This document shows, in pieces, positions 17,418 to 26,262 of a stretch of 64,000 bases of DNA (positions are counted from its first letter, which is position 1; each line of letters opens with the position of its first letter). The DNA is taken from the NCBI GenBank assembly GCA_031459615.1, contig JAVKIE010000004.1:1-64000 (forward strand), written 5' to 3'. The DNA is from Calidihabitans tengchongensis (lineage in GTDB: Bacteria > Sysuimicrobiota > Sysuimicrobiia > Sysuimicrobiales > Kaftiobacteriaceae). The notes under the pieces are model-generated. The model made no database searches. It saw nothing but the letters and a program-made list of their open reading frames with translations, and was not told where the DNA came from. The position numbers were made by a program, and so were the translations under genes.

Positions 17418-19994
17418 ATGCGGACACTGAAGGTCCCCCACAGGCGGCGGCCCCCGATGGTGTCGTCAGCGGGGCCGGAAGCGTTGCGGGCATTCTGGAG
17501 CATGCCGACGGCGGACGTGCTGTCCGCGCTGCAGTCGTCGGTCGGTGGTCTTGGGGCGGACTCCGCCGCCGAGCGTCTCGCCCGCGTCGGGCCGAACGTG
17601 CTCGGCGAGCGCAAACGCTCCGACGCCCCGGCGCTGCTCCTCCGGCAGGTCGCGAACCCCCTGGTCATGCTGCTGGTCGCGGCGGCCGTGCTGTCCTTCG
17701 CGCTGCAGGACCCCACGGACGGGGCCATCATCCTGGGGATTGTCGCCGTGAGCGCGCTGCTGGGCTTCTGGCAGGAACGGGGCGCCGCGACGGTGGTGGA
17801 GAAGCTGCTGGCGACGGTCGCCGTGAAAGCCTCGGTGCTGCGCGGCGGGCGCCAGACCGAGGTGGCCGTGGACGAGCTGGTGCCGGGTGATGTGGTGCTG
17901 CTCTCCGCGGGCTCCCGCGTCCCGGCGGACTGCCTGCTGCTTGCCGCCCAGGACCTGTTCGTGGACGAGGCCTCCCTCACCGGAGAGAGCTTCCCCGTGG
18001 AAAAGCGGGTCGGCCCCGTGGCCGCCGACGCGCCGCTTGCCCGGCGTGCCAACGTGCTCTTCCTGGGGACGCACGTGGTGAGCGGGAGCGGTCGCGCGCT
18101 GGTGGTGCGCACCGGGAGAGCCACCGAGTTCGGCCGGATCTACGAGCGGCTGCGCCTGCGGCCGCCCGAGACGGAGTTCGAGCACGGCGTGCGCCGCTTT
18201 GGCTACCTGCTGACAGAGACCACGCTGGTGCTGGTCGTCGCCATCTTCGCCTTCAACGTCTACCTGGCGCGGCCAGTCCTCGACTCGTTCCTCTTTGCGC
18301 TGGCGCTGGCGGTGGGCCTGACGCCCCAGCTGCTGCCGGCCATCATCAGCGTGAACCTGGCGCACGGAGCGCGTCGCATGGCAGAGCGGCGGGTGATCGT
18401 GAAGCGGTTGTCGGCGATCGAGAACCTGGGCAGCATGGACGTGCTCTGCTCCGACAAGACCGGCACGCTCACCGAGGGGCGCGTGCGGGTGCACGCGGCG
18501 CTGGACCCCGCGGGGCGCGAGAGCGAGCGCGTGCTCTTCTCCGCCTACCTCAACGCGGCCTTCCAGACGGCGTTCCGCAACCCGATCGACCAGGCCCTCC
18601 TCGCCCACCGCGCGTTCGCGCTGGACGGGTGGCGCAAGCTCGACGAGGTGCCCTACGACTTCGCTCGCCGGCGGCTGAGTGTGCTGGCCGAGCACGACGG
18701 GCGGGCCGTCCTGATTACGAAGGGCGCGTTGGAGAACGTGCTCGATGTCTGCACGAGGTGCGAACGGGCGGACGGCACGGTGACCCCGCTCGCCGACGCG
18801 CGGGCGGAGATCGAGCAGCGCTACGCGGCCCTCAGCGCCGACGGCTACCGCGTGCTCGGAGTGGCCCTGCGGGAGATGGCGTCGCCCGGGCCCATCGGCC
18901 GGGATTCCGAGCGCGAGATGACCTTCCTGGGCCTGCTGGTGTTCGCCGATCCCCCCAAGCCGGCGGCCGCGGCCACGGTGGCGGCGCTGGGCCGGTTGGG
19001 CGTGCGGCTCAAGGTCATCACCGGCGACAACGCGCTGGTCGCGGCGCGCGTGTGGGCGCAGGTCGGGCTGCCCGCCCCCCGGGTCCTGACCGGCTCCCAG
19101 GTGCACGCGCTGAGGGACGACGCGCTGCCGGTCGTCGCAGGGGAGACGGACATCTTCGCCGAGGTGGAGCCCAATCAGAAGGAGCGGCTCGTCCGGGCGC
19201 TGCGCAAGGCCGGACACGTGGTGGGCTGCATGGGCGACGGGATCAATGACGTCCCGGCGCTGCACGCGGCCGATGTCTCGCTCTCGGTGCAGGGGGCCGT
19301 GGACGTGGCGAAGGAGGCGGCCGACATCGTCCTCCTCGAGACGGACCTCGCCGTGCTGGAGGCCGGGGTGCGCGAGGGACGCCGCACGTTCGCCAACACG
19401 CTCAAGTACGTGTTCATGGCCACCAGCGCCAACTTCGGCAACATGTTCAGCATGGCCGGCGCCTCGCTCCTGCTCCCGTTCCTGCCGTTGCTGCCGAAAC
19501 AGATTCTGCTGACCAACCTGTTGACGGATATTCCCGAGCTGGCGATTTCGTCCGACCGGGTGGACGCGGACTGGATCGAACGGCCACGCCGCTGGGACAC
19601 CGGCTTCATCCGCAGGTTCATGCTCACCTTCGGGCTCGTCAGTTCCCTGTTCGACTATCTCACGTTCGGGGTGCTGCTGTGGGTGCTGCGTGCGGGGGCA
19701 GCGGAGTTCCGGACCGGATGGTTCGTCGAGTCGGTGGTCTCGGCGGCGCTGATCGTGCTGGTGGTGCGCACCCGGGGCAGCTTCCTGCGCAGCCGGCCGG
19801 GGCGCGCGCTGGCGGGCCTGACGGTCGCCGTGGCGGCCGCCACACCGGTGATCCCCTCCACCCCCCTGGGCGCGGCCTTCGGCTTCGTCCCGCTGCCCCC
19901 GGTCTTTCTCGCGCTCATGGGGCTGATCGTTCTGGGCTACATCGGGAGCGCGGAACTGGCGAAGCGCTGGTTCTACAGGGGTGCGCACCGGTGA
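17418..19994 (+). CDS. mgtA: P-type ATPase, MgtA/MgtB-like magnesium importer
   Basis: An 858-residue P-type ATPase. In order it shows the N-terminal cation-ATPase domain (GLGADSAAERLARVGPN), TGES in the actuator domain (SLTGESFPVEKR), the membrane motif GLTPQLLPAIISVNLA, DKTGTLTEG, and GDGINDVPAL. GLTPxLLPxI...NLA is diagnostic of the P3B MgtA/MgtB group, which brings Mg2+ into the cytoplasm; a role for another divalent ion cannot be excluded. There is no convincing Shine-Dalgarno before ATG 17418, and ATG 17460 is a possible start. It stands alone between the respiratory genes and secA. No magnesium riboswitch-like leader was recognised. Confidence 0.88.
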   Translation: MRTLKVPHRRRPPMVSSAGPEALRAFWSMPTADVLSALQSSVGGLGADSAAERLARVGPNVLGERKRSDAPALLLRQVANPLVMLLVAAAVLSFALQDPTDGAIILGIVAVSALLGFWQERGAATVVEKLLATVAVKASVLRGGRQTEVAVDELVPGDVVLLSAGSRVPADCLLLAAQDLFVDEASLTGESFPVEKRVGPVAADAPLARRANVLFLGTHVVSGSGRALVVRTGRATEFGRIYERLRLRPPETEFEHGVRRFGYLLTETTLVLVVAIFAFNVYLARPVLDSFLFALALAVGLTPQLLPAIISVNLAHGARRMAERRVIVKRLSAIENLGSMDVLCSDKTGTLTEGRVRVHAALDPAGRESERVLFSAYLNAAFQTAFRNPIDQALLAHRAFALDGWRKLDEVPYDFARRRLSVLAEHDGRAVLITKGALENVLDVCTRCERADGTVTPLADARAEIEQRYAALSADGYRVLGVALREMASPGPIGRDSEREMTFLGLLVFADPPKPAAAATVAALGRLGVRLKVITGDNALVAARVWAQVGLPAPRVLTGSQVHALRDDALPVVAGETDIFAEVEPNQKERLVRALRKAGHVVGCMGDGINDVPALHAADVSLSVQGAVDVAKEAADIVLLETDLAVLEAGVREGRRTFANTLKYVFMATSANFGNMFSMAGASLLLPFLPLLPKQILLTNLLTDIPELAISSDRVDADWIERPRRWDTGFIRRFMLTFGLVSSLFDYLTFGVLLWVLRAGAAEFRTGWFVESVVSAALIVLVVRTRGSFLRSRPGRALAGLTVAVAAATPVIPSTPLGAAFGFVPLPPVFLALMGLIVLGYIGSAELAKRWFYRGAHR

Positions 19995-20249
19995 CCGGGG
20001 TCCTGTGATCGGAGGACACCCGGGGGAGGGATCTGGTGGGCCGTCCCGCGGGCGGCCGGAGCCCCCGCAGGAGCGGTCCGCGCCTGCGTCGGCGCCCTTG
20101 CGGGCGTGCGGGGCCGCCGGGTCCGGCTCGGTCGTCGCCGCCGGGGGCGGACCCCGCCGGGGTGAGGACTCCCCGCGCGCTTCCGGACTCTCATGGCACC
20201 GGGGTCGGGCGGCCCACCGCCTTCGGGTCCCATTGCCTTGAGGCCGCAG
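19995..20249. other. Intergenic region upstream of secA
   Basis: About 255 very GC-rich bases. A stem GGGTCCG (20119-20125) with CGGACCC (20148-20154) could help terminate mgtA transcription, but it has no T tract. No gene was recognised on either strand. Confidence 0.35.
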
Positions 20250-20255
20250 TATAAT
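20250..20255 (+). promoter_or_regulatory. -10 box of secA, implying a leaderless mRNA
   Basis: A perfect TATAAT ends 9 bases before the secA ATG at 20265, so transcription would start at or within a few bases of the ATG. No Shine-Dalgarno sequence fits between them. No good -35 hexamer is visible 17 bp upstream. Confidence 0.55.
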
Positions 20256-20264
20256 ACCTATGTC

Positions 20265-22874
20265 ATGGCCGGACTTCTCGCGCGCCTGCTGGGCGACACC
20301 AACGCCCGCCACCTGCAGCGGCTGGCTCCCCTGGTTGACGAGATCAACCGGCTGGAGCCGGAGATCGCCGCCCTGTCGGATGCCGCGCTGGCGGGCAAGA
20401 CCGCCGAGTTCCGGGAGCGGCTGGAATCGGGCGAGACCCTGGACGACCTGCTGCCGGAGGCGTTCGCGGTGGTGCGGGAGGCCGCCCGGCGCACCCTGGG
20501 CCTGCGCCACTTCGACGTCCAGCTGATGGGCGGCATCGTGCTGCACCAGGGCAAGGTCGCCGAGATGAAGACCGGCGAGGGCAAGACCCTGGTGGCCACC
20601 CTGCCCGTGTACCTCAACGCGCTGACGGGCGCCGGCGTCCACGTGGTCACCGTCAACGACTACCTGGCCCGCCGCGACGCGGGGTGGATGGGCCCCATCT
20701 ACCACGCCCTGGGCCTGTCGGTGGCCGTCATCACCCACGAGTTCAGCGGCCTGTACGATCCCGGCTTCACCGACCCCCACCCCCACGCCGACGACCGCCT
20801 CAACCACTTCCGCCCCATCACCCGGCGGGAGGCCTACCAGGCGGACATCACCTACGGCACCGTCAGCGAGTTCGGCTTCGACTACCTGCGGGACAACATG
20901 GCCCTGCGGCCCCAGGACCTGGTGCAGCGGGACCTGGCCTACGCCATCGTGGACGAGGTGGACTTCATCCTCATCGACGAGGCACGCACGCCGCTGATCA
21001 TCTCCGGGATGCTGGAGGAGTCCACCCGCAAGTACTACGAGTTCGCGCGGCTGGTGGAGCGGCTGACGCCCGGGCGGGACTACACGGTGGACGAGAAGCT
21101 GCGCACGGCCCACCTGACCGAGGAGGGGATCGCCCGGGTCGAGCGGGCCCTGGGCGTGCAGAACCTGGCCGACATCGAGCACGTGGACCTGATGCACCAC
21201 ATCCAGCAGGCCCTGCGGGCCCACGCCTGCTTCCGGCGGGACGTGGACTACGTGGTCAAGGACGGCCAGGTGATCATCGTGGACGAGTTCACCGGCCGTC
21301 TGATGTTCGGCCGGCGGTACAGCGACGGCCTGCACCAGGCCATCGAGGCCAAGGAGAACGTCCGGATCGAGCGGGAGAGCCAGACCCTGGCCTCCATCAC
21401 CATCCAGAACTACTTCCGCATGTACCGCAAGCTGGCCGGCATGACCGGCACCGCCAAGACCGAGGAAGAGGAGCTGCAGAAGATCTACAACCTCCCGGTG
21501 GTGGTGATTCCCACCCACCGGCCCATGATCCGCCAGGACCTGCCCGACCTGGTGTACAAGACCGAGCGGGCCAAGTGGCGGGCGGTGGTGGAGGAGATCG
21601 CCCACTGGCACCGGCTGGGCCGCCCGGTCCTGGTGGGCACCCGCAGCATCGAGAAGAACGAGGCCCTCAGCGAGATGCTGCGCCGCCGGGGCATCCCCCA
21701 CCAGGTCCTCAACGCCAAGCACCACGAGCGCGAGGCGGAGATCATCGCCCAGGCGGGCCGCCTGGGGGCGGTGACCATCGCCACCAACATGGCCGGCCGC
21801 GGCGTGGACATCATCCTGGGCGGCAACCCCCCGGACCCGGCCGAGGCGGAGAAGGTGCGCGAACTGGGCGGGCTGCACGTCATCGGCACCGAGCGCCACG
21901 AGGCCCGCCGCATCGACAACCAGCTGCGCGGCCGCGCCGGCCGCCAGGGCGACCCCGGCTCGTCGCGCTTTTACGTGGCCCTGGACGACGAGCTGATGCG
22001 CCTGTTCGCCGGCCAGCGGGTGGCGGCCATCATGGACCGCCTGGGCATCGACGAGGACACCCCCATCGAGCACCCCCTGGTCAGCCGCCAGATCGAGAAT
22101 GCCCAGAAGAAGGTCGAGCAGTACCACTTCGACGTGCGCAAGCACGTCCTGGAATACGACGACGTCCTCAACGTCCAGCGCAAGGTCATCTACGGCGAGC
22201 GCCGCAAGGTCCTGTTCGGGGAGAACCTGCGGGAGAACATCCTGGACATGATCGAGCGGCTGGTGGACGGGCTGGTGGACGTGCACTGCCCGCCCGACGC
22301 CCGCCCCGAGGAGTGGGACCTGGCCGGGCTGCGGGAGGCCGCCGCCCGGCTGATCCCGCCCCTGGCCGATGTGGCCCTGCCCGAGGGATCCCGGGACGCC
22401 CTGGCCCAGGCCCTGCGGTCGGCCGCCCTGGCGGCCTACGAGCGCAAGGAGCAGGAGGTCGGCCCGCAGACCCTGCGGGAGATCGAGCGGCTGGTCCTGC
22501 TGCAGACCATCGACCGCAAGTGGATCGACCACCTGTACGCCATGGACAGCCTGCGGGAAGGGATCGGCCTGCGGGCCTACGCCCAGGTGAGCCCGCTGAT
22601 CGAGTACCAGCGGGAGGGCTACGACCTGTTCCAGCGCATGCTGACGGAGATCCAGGAGGAGGCCGTGCAGGTCCTCTTCCGGGTGCAGGTGGAGGGGCCG
22701 GCTCCGGCCCCGCGCCCCCTGGCGGCTCCCGCCCGGCGGCCGGTGGCCGCCGGGACCCCGCGGGCGGCTGCCCCGGCGGCCGCCGGTGACGGCCCCCGCA
22801 AACTGGGCCGCAACGACCCCTGCTGGTGCGGCAGCGGCAAGAAGTACAAGAAGTGTCACGGCCGCGAGGAGTAA
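20265..22874 (+). CDS. secA: Preprotein translocase ATPase SecA
   Basis: An 869-residue motor that drives unfolded proteins through SecYEG. Visible motifs are Walker A MKTGEGKT, DEVDFILIDEARTPLI (Walker B), the start of the preprotein cross-linking region at TEEGIARVE, GMTGTAKTEEEE, ATNMAGRGVDI and QLRGRAGRQGDPG. The C-terminal zinc site is CWCGSGKKYKKCH, which binds SecB or phospholipid in relatives. ATG 20265 is preferred over the upstream in-frame ATG because a TATAAT box ends 9 bases before it. Length is normal for the family. The last 22 bases overlap the lnt frame, so the two genes are co-expressed. Confidence 0.97.
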   Translation: MAGLLARLLGDTNARHLQRLAPLVDEINRLEPEIAALSDAALAGKTAEFRERLESGETLDDLLPEAFAVVREAARRTLGLRHFDVQLMGGIVLHQGKVAEMKTGEGKTLVATLPVYLNALTGAGVHVVTVNDYLARRDAGWMGPIYHALGLSVAVITHEFSGLYDPGFTDPHPHADDRLNHFRPITRREAYQADITYGTVSEFGFDYLRDNMALRPQDLVQRDLAYAIVDEVDFILIDEARTPLIISGMLEESTRKYYEFARLVERLTPGRDYTVDEKLRTAHLTEEGIARVERALGVQNLADIEHVDLMHHIQQALRAHACFRRDVDYVVKDGQVIIVDEFTGRLMFGRRYSDGLHQAIEAKENVRIERESQTLASITIQNYFRMYRKLAGMTGTAKTEEEELQKIYNLPVVVIPTHRPMIRQDLPDLVYKTERAKWRAVVEEIAHWHRLGRPVLVGTRSIEKNEALSEMLRRRGIPHQVLNAKHHEREAEIIAQAGRLGAVTIATNMAGRGVDIILGGNPPDPAEAEKVRELGGLHVIGTERHEARRIDNQLRGRAGRQGDPGSSRFYVALDDELMRLFAGQRVAAIMDRLGIDEDTPIEHPLVSRQIENAQKKVEQYHFDVRKHVLEYDDVLNVQRKVIYGERRKVLFGENLRENILDMIERLVDGLVDVHCPPDARPEEWDLAGLREAAARLIPPLADVALPEGSRDALAQALRSAALAAYERKEQEVGPQTLREIERLVLLQTIDRKWIDHLYAMDSLREGIGLRAYAQVSPLIEYQREGYDLFQRMLTEIQEEAVQVLFRVQVEGPAPAPRPLAAPARRPVAAGTPRAAAPAAAGDGPRKLGRNDPCWCGSGKKYKKCHGREE

Positions 22875-24871
22875 TCCTCCCGCCGCCCCGCGCCGACCGC
22901 CCGGCGCTGCCCTGGGTGGCGGCGGCGGCGTCGGGCGCGCTGTTCGCGGCGTCGTTTCCTCCCGCCGACGCGGGCTGGCTGGCCTGGATCTCCCTGACGC
23001 CTCTGCTGGTGGCCGCGCGGGGCCAGCCCGTGCGCCGCGCGTTCGGCCTGGGCTACCTGATGGGCCTGGTGGGCTACGGGGGCACGCTGCTGTGGCTGCG
23101 GGTCTTCGGCTGGCTGCCGTGGGTGCTGCTGAGCGCGTACCTGGCGCTGTACGGGGGCGCGTTTGCCGCGGTGGCGTCCTGGCTGGCCCGCGGCCGCCGC
23201 CCGCCGTGGTGGTGGCCCTGGCCGACGGCGGTGGCGTGGGCCGCCCTGGAGCTGCTGCGCTCCTCCGGCGTGTTCGGTTTTCCGTGGGCGGCACTCGGCC
23301 TGACCCAGTCCCGCTGGCCGGCGGTGGTCCAGGTCGCCCGGGTGGCCGGCGTGTTCGGGGTGTCGTTTGTGGTGGCCCTGGTCTCGGCGGCTGTCTCCGG
23401 GGCGCTGGTCCGCCGCCGTCCGGCGCCTGCGATCCTGCCCCTGGCCCTGCTGGGGGCGGTGGTCCTGTGGGGGTCCACTCTGCCGCCTCCCGGCCCCGCA
23501 ACTCTGCGCGTCGCCGCCCTCCAGCCCAACGTCCCCCAGCGGGAGAAGTTCGACCCTGCGCTCTCCGAGCAGCACCGGGACCGGCTGCGGCGGCTGGTCG
23601 TCCAGGCCGCGCGGTCCGGTGCGGAGCTGATCGTGATGCCCGAGACGGCCGTCCCGGGAGACCTGTTCGGGCCGCAGGGCGCCCTGGAGGAGGTGGGCCG
23701 GTGGGCGCACGAGGCCCGGGCGACCATCATCGCCACCAGCCTGGAGGGTGGCCGGTCCAACATCGCGGTGGCGGTGGCGCCGTCCGGCCTGGCCGTCGGC
23801 CGCTACGACAAGGTCCGTCTGGTGGCGTTCGGGGAAGCCGGCATCGTCCCCGGGCGCCGGCACGACCCGCTGTGGACGCCTGCGGGCCAGGTGGGTGTGG
23901 CCATCTGCTTTGAGTCCATCTTCCCCGGCGCCTCGCGCGCCCTGGTCCGGGGCGGAGCGGACCTGCTGGCGGTGCTCACCAACGACGCCTGGTTTGACGG
24001 CACCGCCGGGCCGGCCCAGCACGCCGCCCACGCGGTCTTCCGCGCGGTGGAGCAGGGGCGGTGGGTGGTGCGGGCGGCGAACACCGGCCTGTCGTTCATC
24101 GTCGATCCGGCCGGCCGCATCACCGCCCGGGTTCCCCCGGGGCAGGAGGCGGTGCTGACAGGTGCGGTGGGGACCGCCGGCTCTCACACGCCCTATGCGC
24201 GCTACGGAGACGGCCTGCTGCTGGCGGCGGCTGCCGCCACGGCCCTGGGCTCGGTCCCCCGCCTGCTCCCCTCGCTGCGGGCGGCGTGGGCCCGGCCGGG
24301 TGGGGGGGACGCTCTGGCCGCGGTCCTGCTCCCCGGTGTGGCGGCGGCGGTCCTGCTGCGGGCGCCTCTGCGGTGGTGGGTGTGGCCGGGGGTGGTGGGG
24401 GCGGTGGGGGCGGCTGTGGGGGTGGTGGTCCGCCCTCTGCCCGCGCGGCCGCGGGCGTGGAGCGATGGCGCCGCGGCGGTGGCCGCCGGGGCGGTGGTGG
24501 TCGGCCTGTGGGCCGCGATGGTCTGGTCGTTCCGCGCCTACGGCGTGCCGGTGGGCGCCCTGCCCACAGGAGCCGACCTGGGGGTCGTCCTGGTCCGGCA
24601 GCTGGTGGTGGCCGCGGCGGTGGAGCTGTGGCTGCGGGGAGTGGCGTTTGGCGCGCTGGCCCGCTGGGCCGGTACCGGGACGGCAGTGGCCGTCACCACC
24701 GCCCTGGGCGTGGCCCTGCAGGCCGGGCTGCCCCCGGAAGCGTATGCCTGGGCCCTGGTGACGGGGGTGGCGTTTGGCTGGATCCGGGCGCGGAGCAGGA
24801 GCGCGGCCGGCTTCATCCTGCCCCACGCCCTGGGCAACGTCCTCTTCGCGGTGGTGGGGGCGGTGAGGTGA
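22853..24871 (+). CDS. lnt: Apolipoprotein N-acyltransferase fused to a CPBP-like domain
   Basis: The first about 470 residues are Lnt: an N-terminal bundle of membrane helices, then a nitrilase domain with catalytic Glu (MPETAVP), Lys (YDKVRLVAFGE) and Cys (ICFESIFP). It would N-acylate mature lipoproteins at the periplasmic face. The remaining about 200 residues form extra helices with ELWLRG (Glu 24623, Arg 24635) and HALGN (His 24824, Asn 24836), matching the ExxxR and HxxxN motifs of the CPBP/CAAX-protease family. The first Glu of the usual EExxxR pair is Val and the middle His motif is not evident, so the domain may be inactive. GTG 22853 overlaps secA by 22 bases. Confidence 0.85.
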   Translation: MSRPRGVILPPPRADRPALPWVAAAASGALFAASFPPADAGWLAWISLTPLLVAARGQPVRRAFGLGYLMGLVGYGGTLLWLRVFGWLPWVLLSAYLALYGGAFAAVASWLARGRRPPWWWPWPTAVAWAALELLRSSGVFGFPWAALGLTQSRWPAVVQVARVAGVFGVSFVVALVSAAVSGALVRRRPAPAILPLALLGAVVLWGSTLPPPGPATLRVAALQPNVPQREKFDPALSEQHRDRLRRLVVQAARSGAELIVMPETAVPGDLFGPQGALEEVGRWAHEARATIIATSLEGGRSNIAVAVAPSGLAVGRYDKVRLVAFGEAGIVPGRRHDPLWTPAGQVGVAICFESIFPGASRALVRGGADLLAVLTNDAWFDGTAGPAQHAAHAVFRAVEQGRWVVRAANTGLSFIVDPAGRITARVPPGQEAVLTGAVGTAGSHTPYARYGDGLLLAAAAATALGSVPRLLPSLRAAWARPGGGDALAAVLLPGVAAAVLLRAPLRWWVWPGVVGAVGAAVGVVVRPLPARPRAWSDGAAAVAAGAVVVGLWAAMVWSFRAYGVPVGALPTGADLGVVLVRQLVVAAAVELWLRGVAFGALARWAGTGTAVAVTTALGVALQAGLPPEAYAWALVTGVAFGWIRARSRSAAGFILPHALGNVLFAVVGAVR

Positions 24872-24977
24872 AAGGGAAGAGGGAAAAAGGAAAAGGGAAA
24901 AAGGGAAAAGGGCAAAGGGCAAAGGAATCAAAGCAAAATACGTATTTACCCTTTTCCCTATTCCCTATTCCCTTTTA
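24872..24977. repeat. GGGAAA-type purine tract facing its pyrimidine complement
   Basis: About 55 bases of GGGAAA/GGGAAAA repeats (24871-24925) are followed, after about 20 bases, by TTTTCCCTATTCCCTATTCC at about 24951-24970. The arms can pair over nearly 28 bases with few mismatches. It lies between the lnt stop and the prfB leader, so it could terminate lnt transcription. The low GC and simple repeat are unlike anything else in the window. Confidence 0.65.
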
Positions 24978-24980
24978 TGT

Positions 24981-25031
24981 TACAATTCATCCGCGGGTGG
25001 ACGGTGAGAGTCCGCCCGGTGAGTGTCTGTG
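24981..25031 (+). promoter_or_regulatory. prfB promoter -10 and leader hairpin
   Basis: TACAAT at 24981-24986 is a plausible -10. The leader that follows can fold as GGGTGGAC pairing with GTCCGCCC (8 bp with one G-U, about 24993-25015) just before GGTGAG and the ATG at 25032. No good -35 was seen, and the hairpin's role is unknown. Confidence 0.35.
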
Positions 25032-26136
25032 ATGACCGTGGAGGAAATCCGCGCCCTGCTGGATGCCGACCGGCGCCGCCTGGCCGACATCGGGAGGCAT
25101 CTTTGACCTGGAGGCCCGGCAGTCCCGCATCGCCGTCCTCGAAGAGCAGCTGCAGCGCCCCGACCTGTGGTCTGACCCCGCCCGCGCCCGGGAGCTGACC
25201 CGGGAGCTCAGCGCGTTGCGGGCCCAGGTGGAGACCTGGCAGAAGCTGCGCCGGGAACTGGACGACCTGCACGAACTCGCCCGCCTGGCCGCCGAGGATC
25301 CCACAGGGTGGGACGCGGAGGAGCTGGCCCGCGAGGCCCAGGACCTCCACCGCCGCGTCCAGCAGCTGGAACTGACGACGCTGCTCGGCGGAGAGCACGA
25401 CGCCCGCAACGCCATCCTGTCGGTGCACGCCGGCGCCGGGGGCACCGACTCCCAGGACTGGGCGCAGATGCTGCTGCGCATGTACGCCCGGTGGGCGGAG
25501 CGGCGCGGCTTCGGGACCGAGATCGTGGACGTCTCCCCGGGCGAGGAGGCGGGCATCAAGAGCGCCACCATGATCGTCAGCGGCCCCTACGCCTACGGCT
25601 ACCTCAAGGGCGAGCGGGGGGTCCACCGGCTGGTGCGCCTGTCGCCGTTCGACGCCGCCCACCGGCGGCACACCTCCTTCGCCCTGGTGGACGTGATTCC
25701 CGACGTGGAGGAGGAAGAGGTACAGATCCGCGACGACGAGCTGCGGATCGAGACCTACCGCGCCGGCGGCGCCGGGGGCCAGAACGTCAACAAGGTGGAG
25801 ACCGCCGTCCGGATCACCCACCTGCCCACCGGCCTCGTGGTCCAGTGCCAGAACGAGCGGTCCCAGTACGCCAACCGCCTGACGGCCCTGCGCCTGCTGC
25901 GGGCCAAGCTGGCCGAGCTCCAGGCGGCCCGCCACCAGCAGCGCCTGGCCGAGCTGCGGGGGGAGTTCCGGGAGGCGGCCTGGGGCAACCAGATCCGCTC
26001 CTACGTCCTCCACCCCTACACCCTGGTGAAGGACCACCGGACCGGGGAGGAGACCGGCGACGCCGAGGCGGTGCTGGATGGCGACCTGGACCGCTTCATC
26101 GACGCCTGGCTGCGGCGCCCGGTGCCGGCGTCGTAG
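25032..26136 (+). CDS. prfB: Peptide chain release factor 2 with programmed +1 frameshift
   Basis: RF2 reads UGA and UAA stops and releases the finished peptide. Translation starts at ATG 25032 and meets an in-frame TGA at 25104-25106 after 24 codons. Skipping T25104 continues in the +1 frame as DLEARQSR, so the coding sequence joins 25032-25103 to 25105-26136. The slippery CTTTGAC is preceded by GGGAGG, as in Escherichia coli. The GGQ hydrolysis motif is in AGGAGGQNVNKVETAV, and the stop-recognition tripeptide region SPF is in RLVRLSPFDAAHRRHTSF. The frameshift means low RF2 lets ribosomes slip and make more RF2. Confidence 0.95.
25092..25107 (+). promoter_or_regulatory. RF2 autoregulatory frameshift site
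   Basis: GGGAGG (25092-25097), three bases, then CTT TGA C (25101-25107). The internal Shine-Dalgarno-like element, the slippery Leu codon and the UGA stop with following C match the conserved RF2 recoding signal. Confidence 0.93.
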
Positions 26137-26262
26137 CCCCGCCTCCCGCGCCGCGCCGATGCCGGCGACCCCGCCCCTGCCATCCCGCCCACGCGCCGGA
26201 GGGTCCATCGCGGGTCCCTGCGGGCGGACCGCGCGCAGCCCCCGCATCCCGGAGCGTTCCCG

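Noticed and set aside
17466..23501. A 2011-codon open frame on the minus strand
   Set aside because: It runs antisense to mgtA, secA and part of lnt, is dominated by Arg, Pro, Gly, Gln and His and shows no family motif. It is an artefact of high GC with few stops.
25032..26136. prfB as a frameshifted pseudogene
   Set aside because: The break has the exact RF2 recoding signal and the rest of the protein is intact, so it is a regulated frameshift.
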